Below are positions 29,577-39,040 of a stretch of DNA of 64,000 bases, one piece after another (position 1 is the stretch's first letter; each line of letters begins with the position of its first letter). This stretch comes from Burkholderia humptydooensis. Lineage in GTDB: Bacteria; Pseudomonadota; Gammaproteobacteria; Burkholderiales; Burkholderiaceae. The notes under the pieces were generated by a model. It was not told the DNA's origin. It saw only the letters and a list, made by a program, of their open reading frames with translations, and searched no databases. A program made the translations under genes and the position numbers. The DNA is taken from positions 1 through 64,000 of the forward strand of contig NZ_CP013380.1 in the NCBI RefSeq assembly GCF_001513745.1, in the 5' to 3' direction.

Positions 29577-30374
29577 ATGCACACGTTCAACGACAAGGTC
29601 GCGTTGATCACGGGCGGCGGCACGGGCATCGGCGCGGCCGTCGCGCGCAGGTTCGTCGAAGCGGGCGGCAAGGTCGTTCTGCTCGGCCGCCGTCGCGAGC
29701 CGCTCGACGCGGCCGCGCAACCGCTCGGCGCCGCCGCGATCGCCGTCGCGGGCGACGCGGCCGACGCGCGCGACGTGCGGCGCGCGCTCGATGACGCGCG
29801 CGCGGCGTTCGGGCGCGTCGACGTGCTGGTCGCGAACGCGGGCGGCCACGGCGTCGGCGGCGCGCTCGACACCGACGACGCGTCGTGGGCGCAATCGACG
29901 CGGGTGAATCTCGACACCGCATTCGTCTGTGCGCGCGAGCTGCTGCCCGAGCTGATCGAGCGGCGCGGCAACATCGTGATCCTCTCGTCGCTCGCCGGAC
30001 ATTTCGCGGGCCCGAACGTCGTCGGCTACGTGACGACGAAGCATGCGCTGATCGGCCTCACGCGCTCGCTCGCGCGCGACTACGGCAGCGCCGGCGTGCG
30101 CGTGAACGCGGTGTGTCCGGGCTGGGTGCGCACCGCGATGGCCGACGAGCAGATGGACGCGCTGCGCGACGCGCGCGGGCTCGCGACGCGCGAGGACGCC
30201 TACCGGCTCGTCACGCGCGACGTCCCGCTCGGCCGCCCGGCGGAGCCCGACGAAATCGCCGACACGGTGCTGTATCTCGCGTCGCCGTATGCGTCGATGA
30301 TCACGGGCACGTCACTGCTCGTCGACGGCGGCGCATCGGCCGTCGACCTGCCGACGATCGAATTCGCGCGCTGA
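29577..30374 (+). CDS. short-chain dehydrogenase/reductase
   Basis: 265-aa NAD(P)-dependent oxidoreductase with all classical SDR motifs: TGGGTGIG (14-21), NAGG (about 90), catalytic Ser in ILSSLAG, and YVTTK (Y-x-x-x-K). The C-terminus ends with the usual GTSLLVDGGAS. RBS AAGGAGACG lies before ATG 29577, 73 bp after the GMC gene. It would oxidise a hydroxyl or reduce a carbonyl intermediate of the cluster's substrate. Confidence 0.93.
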   Translation: MHTFNDKVALITGGGTGIGAAVARRFVEAGGKVVLLGRRREPLDAAAQPLGAAAIAVAGDAADARDVRRALDDARAAFGRVDVLVANAGGHGVGGALDTDDASWAQSTRVNLDTAFVCARELLPELIERRGNIVILSSLAGHFAGPNVVGYVTTKHALIGLTRSLARDYGSAGVRVNAVCPGWVRTAMADEQMDALRDARGLATREDAYRLVTRDVPLGRPAEPDEIADTVLYLASPYASMITGTSLLVDGGASAVDLPTIEFAR

Positions 30375-30417
30375 GCGCCACGGCCACGCGAAAAAACATT
30401 TTTCCGAGGACCCACCG

Positions 30418-31209
30418 ATGAACGACAAACCGCAGGACTGGAAGAACTATGAAGACTTCGCGGCCGGCATCGACACGAACCGGCTGCCCGCGACCGGCGC
30501 GCTCGCCGGCCGCGCATTGACGTTCGAGCTGCCGAGCGGCGCGTTCGCCGCGCGCTTCGTCGGCGACCACACGCTCGCGTGGCGTCGCAGCGACGCGAGC
30601 GACACCGACTGGTACGAGGCGATCGAAGTCGCGCCCGACACGTTCTTCGTCGACGTCACGTTCCGGAGCCGGCCGGCCGAAGCGCTGACGCTCGTGTTCA
30701 ACACCGCGACGCGGCGCGCGCTCGGCATCCTGTCGCGGATTCGCAGCCGCGATGAAGCGGGCGCCGCGCCGCGCGTCGCGCAGGATTTTCTGGTCGGCAC
30801 GCTCGCGGGCGGCGAAGCGGGCGCGGGCGCTTCGGGCGCTGCGCCCGAGGAGACGCGCGACCTGATCGGCACGCGCACGCTGAACGTCTACAGCCCGAAC
30901 CACACGTACGAGCACACGTACCTGAGCTCGACGCGCTACTGCTGGCAATGCCTCGTCGGCGAGCAGCGCGGCCACGGCGACGTCGATCTCGCGACAACCT
31001 ACAGGTTCGCCGACGACCTCTACGTGTTCACGTTCCGCGAATTCCTGATTCCGGTTGCCTCGGTGTTCGTCTTCAACTTCGCGGCCGGCCGCTCGACGGG
31101 CAAGTTCCTCGGCGAGACGGGCGACGGCGCGATCGCGAACCGGCCGGCCGGCTCCTTCATCCGCAAACTGTCGCAGACCGTCTACCCGAACGATGCGCAA
31201 CCCGTCTGA
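30418..31209 (+). CDS. moaF: MoaF family protein
   Basis: 263-aa protein of the MoaF family: N-terminal lipocalin-like half (LPATGALAGRALTFELPSG, DWYEAIEVAPDTFFVDV) and a C-terminal half (NHTYEHTYLSSTRYCWQCL, FREFLIPVASVFVFN). Databases often expand the name as molybdenum cofactor biosynthesis F, but the founding moaEF genes belong to the monoamine regulon of Klebsiella. Here it lies among alcohol and aldehyde dehydrogenases and a transporter, which supports the catabolic meaning. Biochemical role unknown. Confidence 0.85.
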   Translation: MNDKPQDWKNYEDFAAGIDTNRLPATGALAGRALTFELPSGAFAARFVGDHTLAWRRSDASDTDWYEAIEVAPDTFFVDVTFRSRPAEALTLVFNTATRRALGILSRIRSRDEAGAAPRVAQDFLVGTLAGGEAGAGASGAAPEETRDLIGTRTLNVYSPNHTYEHTYLSSTRYCWQCLVGEQRGHGDVDLATTYRFADDLYVFTFREFLIPVASVFVFNFAAGRSTGKFLGETGDGAIANRPAGSFIRKLSQTVYPNDAQPV

Positions 31210-31219
31210 GGATCACACG

Positions 31220-31612
31220 ATGCGTACCCCTTATCAAATCGTCGCCGATCACTATGCGGCGTCCGACAGACACGACCCCGCCGCGATGATGGCCGACATC
31301 GCGCCCGCGATCGAATGGACCGAGATGGCGGGCTTTCCGTGCGCCGGCACGTACCGCAGCGCGGACGAGATCGTCCGCAACGTGTTCCAGCGCCTCGGCG
31401 AAGAGTGGAACGGCTATGCGTTCAAGCTCGACGCGCTGCACGACGCGGGCGATACCGTGATCGGCATCGGCCGCTACTCGGGCACGTACAGGCGAACCGG
31501 CAAGTCGTTCGAATGCCGCGTCGCGCACGTGTGGCGCGTCGACGCGGGCAAGATCGTGCGCTTCGAGCAGTTCACCGACACGCTGCTCGTCGCGCAGGCG
31601 ATGCAGCCGTAA
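31220..31612 (+). CDS. SnoaL/NTF2-like protein
   Basis: 130-aa cone-shaped alpha+beta barrel protein. ADHYAASDRHDPAAMMADIAP, GTYRSADEIVRNVFQRL and the strand pair VAHVWRVDAGKIVRFEQFTDT are typical of the SnoaL-like/NTF2 superfamily, which includes small isomerases, hydrolases and dehydratases as well as binding proteins. Starts 10 bp after the moaF stop behind GAGGATCAC, so it is co-translated with it. It may act on the same intermediate; the reaction cannot be told from sequence. Confidence 0.85.
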   Translation: MRTPYQIVADHYAASDRHDPAAMMADIAPAIEWTEMAGFPCAGTYRSADEIVRNVFQRLGEEWNGYAFKLDALHDAGDTVIGIGRYSGTYRRTGKSFECRVAHVWRVDAGKIVRFEQFTDTLLVAQAMQP

Positions 31613-31667
31613 GCGCCTTCGTCCGTTCGTTCAACCAACGCGTTTTTTTGTTTCGCACGAGATCTCC

Positions 31668-33173
31668 ATGAACCTGGCCGCTCTCTCGACCCAGCATCAA
31701 CGCCAATCCGGCTTTCTCGCCCGCCGCCAGTTCGGCAACTGGCTCGACGGCAGCGCCGCCGAGCCGCGCTCGGGCCGCTATCTGCCCGTCGTCGATCCCG
31801 CGACCGAGATGACCATCGCCGAAGTCGCCGCGAGCGATGCGCGCGACGTCGACGCGGCCGTCGCCGCCGCGCGCCGCGCGTTCGATTCGGGTGACTGGCC
31901 GCGCATGCGGCCCGCGAGCCGCGAGAAGCTGCTGCATCGGCTCGCCGACCGGATCGAGCGTCACGCGGACGAGCTCGCCGCGCTCGAGACGCTCGAAACC
32001 GGCAAGCTCGTCGGCGTCGCGCGCGCGATCGACGTGCTGGGCGGCGCCGAGTACGTGCGCTATGTGGCCGGCTGGGCGACGAAGCTCGAAGGCTCGACGC
32101 TCGACACGTCGATCGCCGCGCCCGCCGGCACCGAGTATTTCGCGTACACGCGCCGCGAGGCAGTGGGCGTCGTCGGCGCGATCGTGCCGTGGAATTTTCC
32201 GCTCGCGATCGCGCTGTGGAAGATCGCGACCGCACTCGCATGCGGCTGCACGGTCGTGCTGAAGCCGTCGGAGGAAACGCCGCTCACCGCATTGCGCCTC
32301 GGCGAGCTCGCGCAGGAAGCGGGGCTGCCCGACGGCGTGCTGAACGTCGTGACGGGCACGGGCGCCGAGGCGGGCGCGGCGCTCGTCGCGCATCCGGGCG
32401 TCGACAAGATCACGTTCACTGGCTCGGTCGGCGTGGGCCGCGCGATCGGCCACGCGGCCGTCGACCGGATGGCGCGCTTCACGCTCGAGCTCGGCGGCAA
32501 ATCGCCGCTGATCGTCTTCGACGATGCCGATCCCGACGTCGCCGCGCGCGGCGCGGCGCAGGGCATCTTCTTCAATCAGGGGCAGGTCTGCACGGCGGGC
32601 TCGCGCGTGTACGTGCAAAAACGCCTGTTCGAGCAAGTCGTCGCCGGCATCGCGGCGGCGGCCGAATCGATGAAGATCGGCTCGGGCTTCGATCCGAACA
32701 CGCAGATCGGCCCGCTCGTGTCGAAACGGCACTTCGAGCGCGTGCTCAGCCACGTCGACGCCGCGAAGGAGGAGGGCGCGACGCTCGTCACGGGCGGCAC
32801 GCGCGCGCTCGACGGCGGCTATTTCGTGAAGCCGACGGTGTTCGTCGACGCCGCGCCTTCGATGCGGATCGTGCGCGAAGAGGTGTTCGGGCCGGTCGTC
32901 ACGGTCACGCCGTTCGACACGCTCGACGACGCGGTGCGGCTCGCGAACGACACCGACTTCGGGCTCGCGGCGAGCGTGTGGTCGCAGAACCTGTCGCGCG
33001 TGCATCGCGTCGTGCCGCGGCTGAAGGCGGGCATCGTCTGGGTCAACACGCACAACATGCTCGACAGCAACCTGCCGTTCGGCGGCTTCAAGCAATCGGG
33101 CTACGGCCGCGAGCTCGGCCGCGCGGCGCTCGAACAGTTCACCGAACTCAAGTCCGTCTGCATCGCGCATTGA
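31668..33173 (+). CDS. NAD(P)-dependent aldehyde dehydrogenase
   Basis: 501-aa enzyme oxidising an aldehyde to its acid. The general base Glu is in FTLELGGKSPLIVFD and the nucleophilic Cys in FNQGQVCTAGSRVYV; the cofactor site has PWNFPLAIALWK and FTGSVGVGR, and the tail GGFKQSGYGRELG is intact. Its sequence type resembles the phenylacetaldehyde/FeaB-like and betaine aldehyde group. It likely follows the GMC dehydrogenase in converting alcohol to aldehyde to acid. Confidence 0.94.
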   Translation: MNLAALSTQHQRQSGFLARRQFGNWLDGSAAEPRSGRYLPVVDPATEMTIAEVAASDARDVDAAVAAARRAFDSGDWPRMRPASREKLLHRLADRIERHADELAALETLETGKLVGVARAIDVLGGAEYVRYVAGWATKLEGSTLDTSIAAPAGTEYFAYTRREAVGVVGAIVPWNFPLAIALWKIATALACGCTVVLKPSEETPLTALRLGELAQEAGLPDGVLNVVTGTGAEAGAALVAHPGVDKITFTGSVGVGRAIGHAAVDRMARFTLELGGKSPLIVFDDADPDVAARGAAQGIFFNQGQVCTAGSRVYVQKRLFEQVVAGIAAAAESMKIGSGFDPNTQIGPLVSKRHFERVLSHVDAAKEEGATLVTGGTRALDGGYFVKPTVFVDAAPSMRIVREEVFGPVVTVTPFDTLDDAVRLANDTDFGLAASVWSQNLSRVHRVVPRLKAGIVWVNTHNMLDSNLPFGGFKQSGYGRELGRAALEQFTELKSVCIAH

Positions 33174-33292
33174 GCGACACGAGCGTCGGTGCGCCGAAGC
33201 GGCGCTGAAGCAACCCCGAAGCATCCACGCAGCCCCCGAGGGCGCGGCCCGCACGCGGAAAGCCGCGCCCCACGACAACATCAGGAGACACG

Positions 33293-34552
33293 ATGAAGCC
33301 GCTTTTCCCCCACATGAAGCGCACGCTTGCCGGCGCGTGCATCGCCACGGCGGGATTTCTCGTGCAGCATGCGGCGTTCGCGCAGAGCTGCGGGCTCGCG
33401 AACGGCAAGCCCGCAACCGGCGCGCCGATTCCGATCGGCGCGATCGTCGGCAAGACCGGGCCCGACGATTTCAGCTCGTCGGCGCGCGCGGCCGCCGCGT
33501 ATTTCAGGTGCGTGAACGCGAACGGCGGCATCAACGGCCGGCCGGTCCAGTATCTCGTCGAAGACGATCAATGGAATCCGGAAACCGCGTCGCAGGTCGC
33601 GTCGAAGCTCGTGCGCGACCGCAAGGTGCTCGCGCTCGCGGGCAACGCGAGCTTCGTCGAATGCGGCGCGAACGCGAAGTTCTACGAACAGGAAAACGTG
33701 ATCGCGATCGCGGGCGTCGGCGTGCCGCGCGAATGCTATTTCGCGCGCAACTACGTGCCGCTCAACATGGGGCCGCGCCTGTCGATGACGGAGGCGGCGC
33801 TGTACGCGAAGCAGCAGTACAAGGCGACGCGGATGGTGTGCATCGCGCCGAACATCCCGAGCCTCGGCGCGTGGTCGTGCGAAGGGCCGGCGCTCTGGGG
33901 CAAGCGCAACGGCGTGAGCGTCGACACGATCGTGATGGACCCCGATTCCGCCGATCCGACGTCGGTCGTGCTGCAGGCGGCGTCGAAGCATCCGCAGGCG
34001 ATTCTGCTCGGGCTGCCGAAAGGGCTGATGGTGCCGATCCTGTCGGCCGCCGAGCAGCAGAACCTCGGCGGGCGGATTCGCTTCGTCTCGGCGGCGTCCG
34101 GCTACGACCTCGGCGTGCCGAAGGCGATCGGCCCGTACTGGAAGGGCAACTTCGACGTGAATCTCGAATTCCAGCCGCTCGACGCGCAAACGCCCGACAA
34201 CCGGAACTGGCGCGCGGTGATGGACAAGTACGGCGACAGGAAGGACCCGCGCGACACGTTCTCGCAGGCGGGCTATCTCGCCGCGCGGCTCGTGACCGAC
34301 ACGCTGCTGAAACTGCCCGCGAACCAGCTCGACCGCGCGCACGTGACGGCCGCGCTGCGCGAGGTGAAGGATTTCCGCAGCGACATCCTGTGCGGCCCGT
34401 TCTACGTCGGCGCGGGCGAGCGGCACAACGCGAACAACGCGGGCCGGATGGCGCAATCGACGGGCGCGGGCTGGAAGACGGCGTCGGCGTGCCAGGCAGT
34501 CGACGATCCGCAACTCGCCGACATCCGCGCGGCCGAAAGGAAGATGCACTGA
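33293..34552 (+). CDS. ABC transporter periplasmic binding protein (branched-chain amino acid type)
   Basis: 419-aa Liv-type substrate-binding protein. Signal peptide about 1-30 (GACIATAGFLVQHAAFAQ), then two Periplasmic_binding_6 lobes with GAIVGKTGPDDFSSSARAAAAY, NGGINGRPVQYLVEDDQ and TFSQAGYLAARLVTDTLL. ATG 33293 follows AGGAGACACG. First gene of a five-gene importer, downstream of the catabolic enzymes, so its ligand is probably their substrate rather than leucine. Confidence 0.92.
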   Translation: MKPLFPHMKRTLAGACIATAGFLVQHAAFAQSCGLANGKPATGAPIPIGAIVGKTGPDDFSSSARAAAAYFRCVNANGGINGRPVQYLVEDDQWNPETASQVASKLVRDRKVLALAGNASFVECGANAKFYEQENVIAIAGVGVPRECYFARNYVPLNMGPRLSMTEAALYAKQQYKATRMVCIAPNIPSLGAWSCEGPALWGKRNGVSVDTIVMDPDSADPTSVVLQAASKHPQAILLGLPKGLMVPILSAAEQQNLGGRIRFVSAASGYDLGVPKAIGPYWKGNFDVNLEFQPLDAQTPDNRNWRAVMDKYGDRKDPRDTFSQAGYLAARLVTDTLLKLPANQLDRAHVTAALREVKDFRSDILCGPFYVGAGERHNANNAGRMAQSTGAGWKTASACQAVDDPQLADIRAAERKMH

Positions 34553-34556
34553 CGCC

Positions 34557-35435
34557 ATGAACGCGATCGACTTCGCCCCTTATCTGATCTCCGGGCTCGG
34601 CGTCGGCGCGGTCTACGCGCTGTCGGGCGTCGGCCTCGTCGTGCTGTATCGCGCGTCCGGCGTGCTGAACTTCGCGTTCGGCGCGACGGGCGCGTTGGGC
34701 GCCTACGTCGCGGCCGCGTGCCTCGACGCCGACTATCCGCAGGCGCTCGCGTGGGGCGCGGCGATCGCCGCGTCGACCGCGGCGTCGCTCGTCTACGGCC
34801 TCGCGATCGCGCCGCGGCTCGCCGCGCGCGATCGCGTCGTGCGCAGCGTCGCGACGCTCGGCTTCGCGCTCGTGCTGCTCGGCTTCTGCGAATGGCATTG
34901 GGGCGACACGCCGCGCCGCCTCGTGCTGCCGACCGACAGCGAAGCGCTCGACTTCGGCGACGTCCGCTTCACGTACACGCGCATCGTCGGCCTCGCGCTC
35001 GCGTTCGCGATGATGGCGGCGATCGGCCTCGTGCTCGCGCGCACGCGGCTCGGGCTGCAGATGCGCGCGCTGTCGAACGACCGGCGCCTGAGCGGCCTGC
35101 TCGGCATTCGCGTGCTGAGCGTCGACGCGGCCGCCTGGGCGATTTCGGGCGTATTCGCGGGCATTACCGGCCTGCTGCTCGCGAACCTCGTGCGCCTGCA
35201 GGCGGCGGTGCTCACGTTCCTCGTGATCCCGGCGTTCGCCGCGGCGATCGTCGGCCGGCTCGCGTCGCTGCCCGCGACGGTGGCGGCCGGCGTCGCGATC
35301 GGCCTCGCCGAGGCGCTCGCGATCACCGTGCCCGGCTTCGCGCCGTACCGCAGCGCGACGCCGTTCCTGATCGCGCTCGTCGCGATGCTCTTCATCGGCT
35401 CCCAATCGAGCGGCCACGCCGCGAACGAATCATGA
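34557..35435 (+). CDS. branched-chain-type ABC transporter permease (LivH-like)
   Basis: 292-aa inner-membrane permease with about eight hydrophobic helices. NFAFGATGALGAYVAAA near the N-terminus is the LivH signature area and LGLQMRALSNDRRLSGLLGI is the cytoplasmic coupling loop contacting the ATPase. Starts 4 bp after the binding-protein stop; its TGA overlaps the next start (ATGA). Pairs with the LivM-like permease to form the channel. Confidence 0.92.
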   Translation: MNAIDFAPYLISGLGVGAVYALSGVGLVVLYRASGVLNFAFGATGALGAYVAAACLDADYPQALAWGAAIAASTAASLVYGLAIAPRLAARDRVVRSVATLGFALVLLGFCEWHWGDTPRRLVLPTDSEALDFGDVRFTYTRIVGLALAFAMMAAIGLVLARTRLGLQMRALSNDRRLSGLLGIRVLSVDAAAWAISGVFAGITGLLLANLVRLQAAVLTFLVIPAFAAAIVGRLASLPATVAAGVAIGLAEALAITVPGFAPYRSATPFLIALVAMLFIGSQSSGHAANES

Positions 35436-36481
35436 AAACGCCCCTCGCCTTCGCCGCGACGCCGCGCGATGCGGCCGCGCGCGCCAGGCCGTCCGGCGCG
35501 CGCCTGCCGCTCGCCGCGACGCTCGGCACGCTCGCCGCGATCGCGCTCGTCGTGCCCGCCGTCGCCGACGCATACTGGATCAAGACGCTGACGTCCGCGC
35601 TGACGGTCAGCATCGCCGCCGCGGGCGTCGCGCTGCTGTACCGGCAGCTCGGGCTCGTGTGCCTGTCGCAGCATGCGCTGCTCGGCGTCGGCGGCTGGAT
35701 CGCGCTCAGGCTCGCGCATCTAGGCGCGCCGTTCGAGCTGTGCGTGATCGCGGGCGCGGCGGGCGGCAGCGCGATCGGGATGATCGCCGGGCTGCCCGCG
35801 CTGCGCCTGCGCGGCCTCTATCTCGCGCTCGTCACGCTGATGATGGCGGGCGGGTTTCAGGTCGTCGCGTCCGCGATCGGCTTTCCGGACGGCGGCGGCG
35901 GCTTCACCGGCCATCTGTCGTTCGGCGCGCGGCAGATGATGGCGCGGCCGCTCGCCGGCCAGAGCGACGCCGCGTATTTCCGCTACGTCGCCGCGTGGGC
36001 CGCGCTCGCGTTCGCGCTGATCGAGCTGCATCGGCGCTCGAAAGCGGGGCGCTCGTGGGCGCTGATCCGGCGCGGCGAGATGCCGGCGCTCGCGGCGGGC
36101 GTCAACGTCGTCTTCTACCGGACCTGGGCGTTCGGGCTCGCGGGCCTGCTCGCCGGGCTGTCGGGCGGCCTGCTCGCGGGCTCCGTCGGCCAGCTCGATG
36201 GGCGCGCGTTCGCCGCATCGGAATCGGTGCTGCTGTTCGCGCTGTCGGTCGTCGGCGGCGTTTATCACTGGTTCGGCGCGCTGATCACAGGGCTGTTGCT
36301 GCGCGCGGTGCCCGCGCTCCTGACCGACTTCGGCGTGAACGGCTATCTCGCGATGATCTTCTTCGGCGCGGCGCTGCTGCATGCGCTGATCACGGCGCCC
36401 GCCGGCATCGCCGGGCAGCTTGCCGGGCTTGCGTCGCGTGTCGGGCGCGCGTTTCGCGCCCGCGACGGAGGCGCGCGATGA
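35432..36481 (+). CDS. branched-chain-type ABC transporter permease (LivM-like)
   Basis: 349-aa permease. A roughly 35-residue cytoplasmic leader (MKTPLAFAATPRDAAARARP) is followed by about ten membrane helices, with LSQHALLGVGGWIAL, LRLRGLYLALVTLMM and the LivM coupling loop around SWALIRRGEMPALAAGVNV. Coupled by ATGA overlaps to both the LivH-like and LivG-like genes, so translation is tightly linked. Confidence 0.92.
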   Translation: MKTPLAFAATPRDAAARARPSGARLPLAATLGTLAAIALVVPAVADAYWIKTLTSALTVSIAAAGVALLYRQLGLVCLSQHALLGVGGWIALRLAHLGAPFELCVIAGAAGGSAIGMIAGLPALRLRGLYLALVTLMMAGGFQVVASAIGFPDGGGGFTGHLSFGARQMMARPLAGQSDAAYFRYVAAWAALAFALIELHRRSKAGRSWALIRRGEMPALAAGVNVVFYRTWAFGLAGLLAGLSGGLLAGSVGQLDGRAFAASESVLLFALSVVGGVYHWFGALITGLLLRAVPALLTDFGVNGYLAMIFFGAALLHALITAPAGIAGQLAGLASRVGRAFRARDGGAR

Positions 36482-37200
36482 TCGAGATATCGAACCTCAC
36501 CGTGCAGTTCGGCGGCACGCGCGTGCTCAATGCGCTCGACGCGAAGCTCGCCGCGCCCATCTGCGGGCTGATCGGCCCGAACGGCGCGGGCAAGACGACG
36601 CTGCTCAACGTGCTGAGCGGCTTTTTGCGGCCGCGCGCGGGCAGCGTCGCGCTCGACGGCCGCGCGCTGCTCGCGCTCTCCGTCGCCGAGCGCGTGCGCG
36701 CGGGCGTGCGACGGACGTTCCAGACCGAACAGATCGTCGAGGATCTGAGCGTTCACGACAACGTGCTCGCGCTCGCCGAGCACGTGATGCCGGCCTTCGC
36801 CGCGCGCGACGACACGCGGCGCGCGCTCGAGCTCGTCGGCCTCGCGGACGTCGCGCACGCGCCGGGCGCGGCGCTCAACCTGTATCAGCGGCGGATGCTG
36901 GAGCTCGGCAAGGCGCTCGTCGGCGAGCCGCGCCTGCTGCTGCTCGACGAGCCTGGCGCGGGCCTGAACGAGACGGAAGCCGCGCGGCTCGCCGACGTGA
37001 TCGTTCGCATTCCGGAATGCATCGGCGCGCAGGTGCTGCTGATCGATCACGACGTCGATCTGATCGACGCCGTGTGCGAGGCGACGCTCGTGCTCGATTT
37101 CGGCAAGCGGCTCGCGCTCGGGCCGACGCGCGCGGTACTCGACGATCCGCTCGTGCGCAGCGCATATCTCGGCCAGGCGTTCGACGAGCATGAAGCCTGA
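36478..37200 (+). CDS. ABC transporter ATP-binding protein (LivG-like) with altered signature motif
   Basis: 240-aa ATPase of the importer. Walker A GPNGAGKTT (about 33-41), the Q-loop at RTFQTEQ, Walker B LLLLDEPGAGLNE and H-loop LLIDHDVDL are canonical. The family signature, normally LSxGQ, reads LNLYQRRMLELGKAL here, lacking the usual Ser and Gly. The partner LivF keeps LSGGQ, so one of the two ATP sites may be weak. Start overlaps the LivM-like stop. Confidence 0.9.
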   Translation: MIEISNLTVQFGGTRVLNALDAKLAAPICGLIGPNGAGKTTLLNVLSGFLRPRAGSVALDGRALLALSVAERVRAGVRRTFQTEQIVEDLSVHDNVLALAEHVMPAFAARDDTRRALELVGLADVAHAPGAALNLYQRRMLELGKALVGEPRLLLLDEPGAGLNETEAARLADVIVRIPECIGAQVLLIDHDVDLIDAVCEATLVLDFGKRLALGPTRAVLDDPLVRSAYLGQAFDEHEA

Positions 37201-37254
37201 AGCACTCGGCGCGGCGCGCGCGCCGCACCCCATTCGACAAGGAGTCCGGCGATC

Positions 37255-37986
37255 ATGCGGCTCGAAGTGAAAGATCTCGTCGTCCATCGCGCGAACAAGC
37301 CCGTGCTGCACGGCGTATCGCTCGCGGTCGCGCCCGGCCGGGTGACGGCGCTCGTCGGCGCGAACGGCGCCGGCAAATCGACGCTCGTGATGAGCATTGC
37401 CGGCGCGCTGCCCGCGACGTCGGGCGACGTGCTGCTCGACGGCGCGCCGCTCGGCGCGCTGCGGCCCGAAGCGGTGCGTCGCCGCGGCGTCGCGGTCGTG
37501 CCGGAAGGGCACCGCGTGCTCGGCGATCTGTCGGTGCGCGACAACCTGCGCGCGGCGGGCGCGTTCCTGTCGGCGCGGCGGCTCGATGATGCGATCGACC
37601 GCGCGCTCGCGCTCTTCCCGGAGCTCAAGCCGAAGCTCGATGCGCGCGGCAATGATCTGTCGGGCGGGCAGAAGCAGATGGTGTGCGTGTCGCAGGCGCT
37701 GATCGGCGAGCCGCACACACTCCTCATCGACGAGCTGTCGCTCGGCCTCGCGCCCGCGGTGACGAAGCGTCTCGCGCAGACCGTCGCGCAGATCGCGAAC
37801 GACGGCGTCGCGGTGCTGCTGATCGAGCAGTTCACGACGATCGCGCTCGCGCTCGCGACGAACGCATACGTGCTCGAACGCGGGCGCGTCGCGTTCGCGG
37901 GCAGCGCGCAGACGCTGCGCGAGCGGCCGGAGATTCTGCACGGCAGCTATCTCGCGTCGAAGGGAAGCAGCGCGAACGCGGCGTGA
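37255..37986 (+). CDS. ABC transporter ATP-binding protein (LivF-like)
   Basis: 243-aa second ATPase of the importer. Walker A GANGAGKST (about 37-45), signature DLSGGQKQMVCVSQAL, Walker B HTLLIDELSLGL (Asp-Glu) and H-loop region VLLIEQFTTIAL, where Gln/Phe replaces His as is common in LivF. EGHRVLGDLSVRDNL is the typical LivF loop. RBS AAGGAG before ATG 37255, 54 bp after livG. Last gene of the rightward run; the AraC gene converges on it. Confidence 0.93.
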   Translation: MRLEVKDLVVHRANKPVLHGVSLAVAPGRVTALVGANGAGKSTLVMSIAGALPATSGDVLLDGAPLGALRPEAVRRRGVAVVPEGHRVLGDLSVRDNLRAAGAFLSARRLDDAIDRALALFPELKPKLDARGNDLSGGQKQMVCVSQALIGEPHTLLIDELSLGLAPAVTKRLAQTVAQIANDGVAVLLIEQFTTIALALATNAYVLERGRVAFAGSAQTLRERPEILHGSYLASKGSSANAA

Positions 37987-38080
37987 CGCAGGCGAGCGAA
38001 GCGGCGGCGGGCGCGATGCGAGCAGGCCGGCCGCCGCTCGCGCGGGAACGTCGTTCCGATCGGCGCTCGGGGCCCGAAAC

Positions 38081-39040
38081 TCAGGACAAGGCGCGACGCC
38101 GCACGAACTCGCGCGGCGTCATGCCATAGCGCTGCTTGAAGCTGCGGCAGAAATGCGCGCTGCTGCTGAATCCCCAACTGAACGCGATTTCGGAAATCGC
38201 GGGTTTCGCCGCGCGCGCGTTGTCGAGCGCGTCCTTGCAGCGCTCGAGCCGGCTCGACCAGATGTAGCGGTCGATCGTCACGCCTTCCTCCTCGAAGATC
38301 CGGTGCAGATAGCGCTTCGAGCAGCGCAGCTCGCGTGCGATCCGGTCGATCGACAGGTCGGCGTCGGCGAGATGGCCGTGGATGTATTGCTTGACGCGCA
38401 TCCGCAGCACGGCGGGCAGCGCGACGTGCGCGCCTTGCGCGTCGCGCTGCGCGGTCAGCGTCGAGACGATCAGGCCGAGGATCGTCTCCGACAGCGCGGT
38501 GCCCGTCGTGCCGGGCAGCGACGGCAATTGTTCGGATAACGACACGAGGAACGACGACAACAGCGAGAACAGCCCCTTGAGCTCGAACTCGCGGACGTCC
38601 GACGTGTGCAGGCCGGGCACCGCGAAGCCGCCGAGCTGCCTGCGCGGAATCTGGATCGCGAGCTGCTCGACGTGCGTCAGGTTCGCGATGCTGTACGGCA
38701 CGCGCGGGTCGTACAGACTCCAGTCGCCCGTGCGCAACCGGAACACCTTGCCGCGCTGCTCGATCTCGCTCACGCCGCTCAGTTGCAGGATCAGCTTGAA
38801 GAAGTCGGAGCCGTGATCGTGCAGCGCCGCGACGGGCCTCACGATCCGGTGCGCGGGCGCGGCGATCGTGAACACGCGCATCGGGCCGATCTCGTACTGG
38901 CTGAGCTGCGCGTCGAACGCGTCATCGCCGTCGCAGCACGCGTCGAGTCCGCCGAAGTATTGCGTGACGACGCGGCCCCACGCGCGGCCGCGAAACGCGG
39001 GCGATTCGCCCGCCGTCGTGAAGAATCTGCCGTTCACCAT
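38081..39040 (-). CDS. AraC family regulator (FeaR-like architecture)
   Basis: 319-aa regulator with an N-terminal AraC_binding_2-type cupin (about 35-180; DFFKLILQLSGVSEIEQRGKVF, GDWSLYDPRVPYSI) and C-terminal double HTH (about 225-315; LSIDRIARELRCSKRYLHRIFEEEG and ISEIAFSWGFSSSAHFCRSFKQRYG). The domain order and length resemble FeaR, which activates aromatic-amine aldehyde dehydrogenase genes. Convergent with the importer operon and downstream of the porin gene; the likely controller of the cluster. Confidence 0.85.
   Translation of the reverse strand: MVNGRFFTTAGESPAFRGRAWGRVVTQYFGGLDACCDGDDAFDAQLSQYEIGPMRVFTIAAPAHRIVRPVAALHDHGSDFFKLILQLSGVSEIEQRGKVFRLRTGDWSLYDPRVPYSIANLTHVEQLAIQIPRRQLGGFAVPGLHTSDVREFELKGLFSLLSSFLVSLSEQLPSLPGTTGTALSETILGLIVSTLTAQRDAQGAHVALPAVLRMRVKQYIHGHLADADLSIDRIARELRCSKRYLHRIFEEEGVTIDRYIWSSRLERCKDALDNARAAKPAISEIAFSWGFSSSAHFCRSFKQRYGMTPREFVRRRALS

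Noticed and set aside
30418..31209. MoaF as a molybdenum cofactor biosynthesis enzyme
   Set aside because: The name comes from the monoamine regulon; no moa/moe genes are nearby and the neighbours are catabolic.
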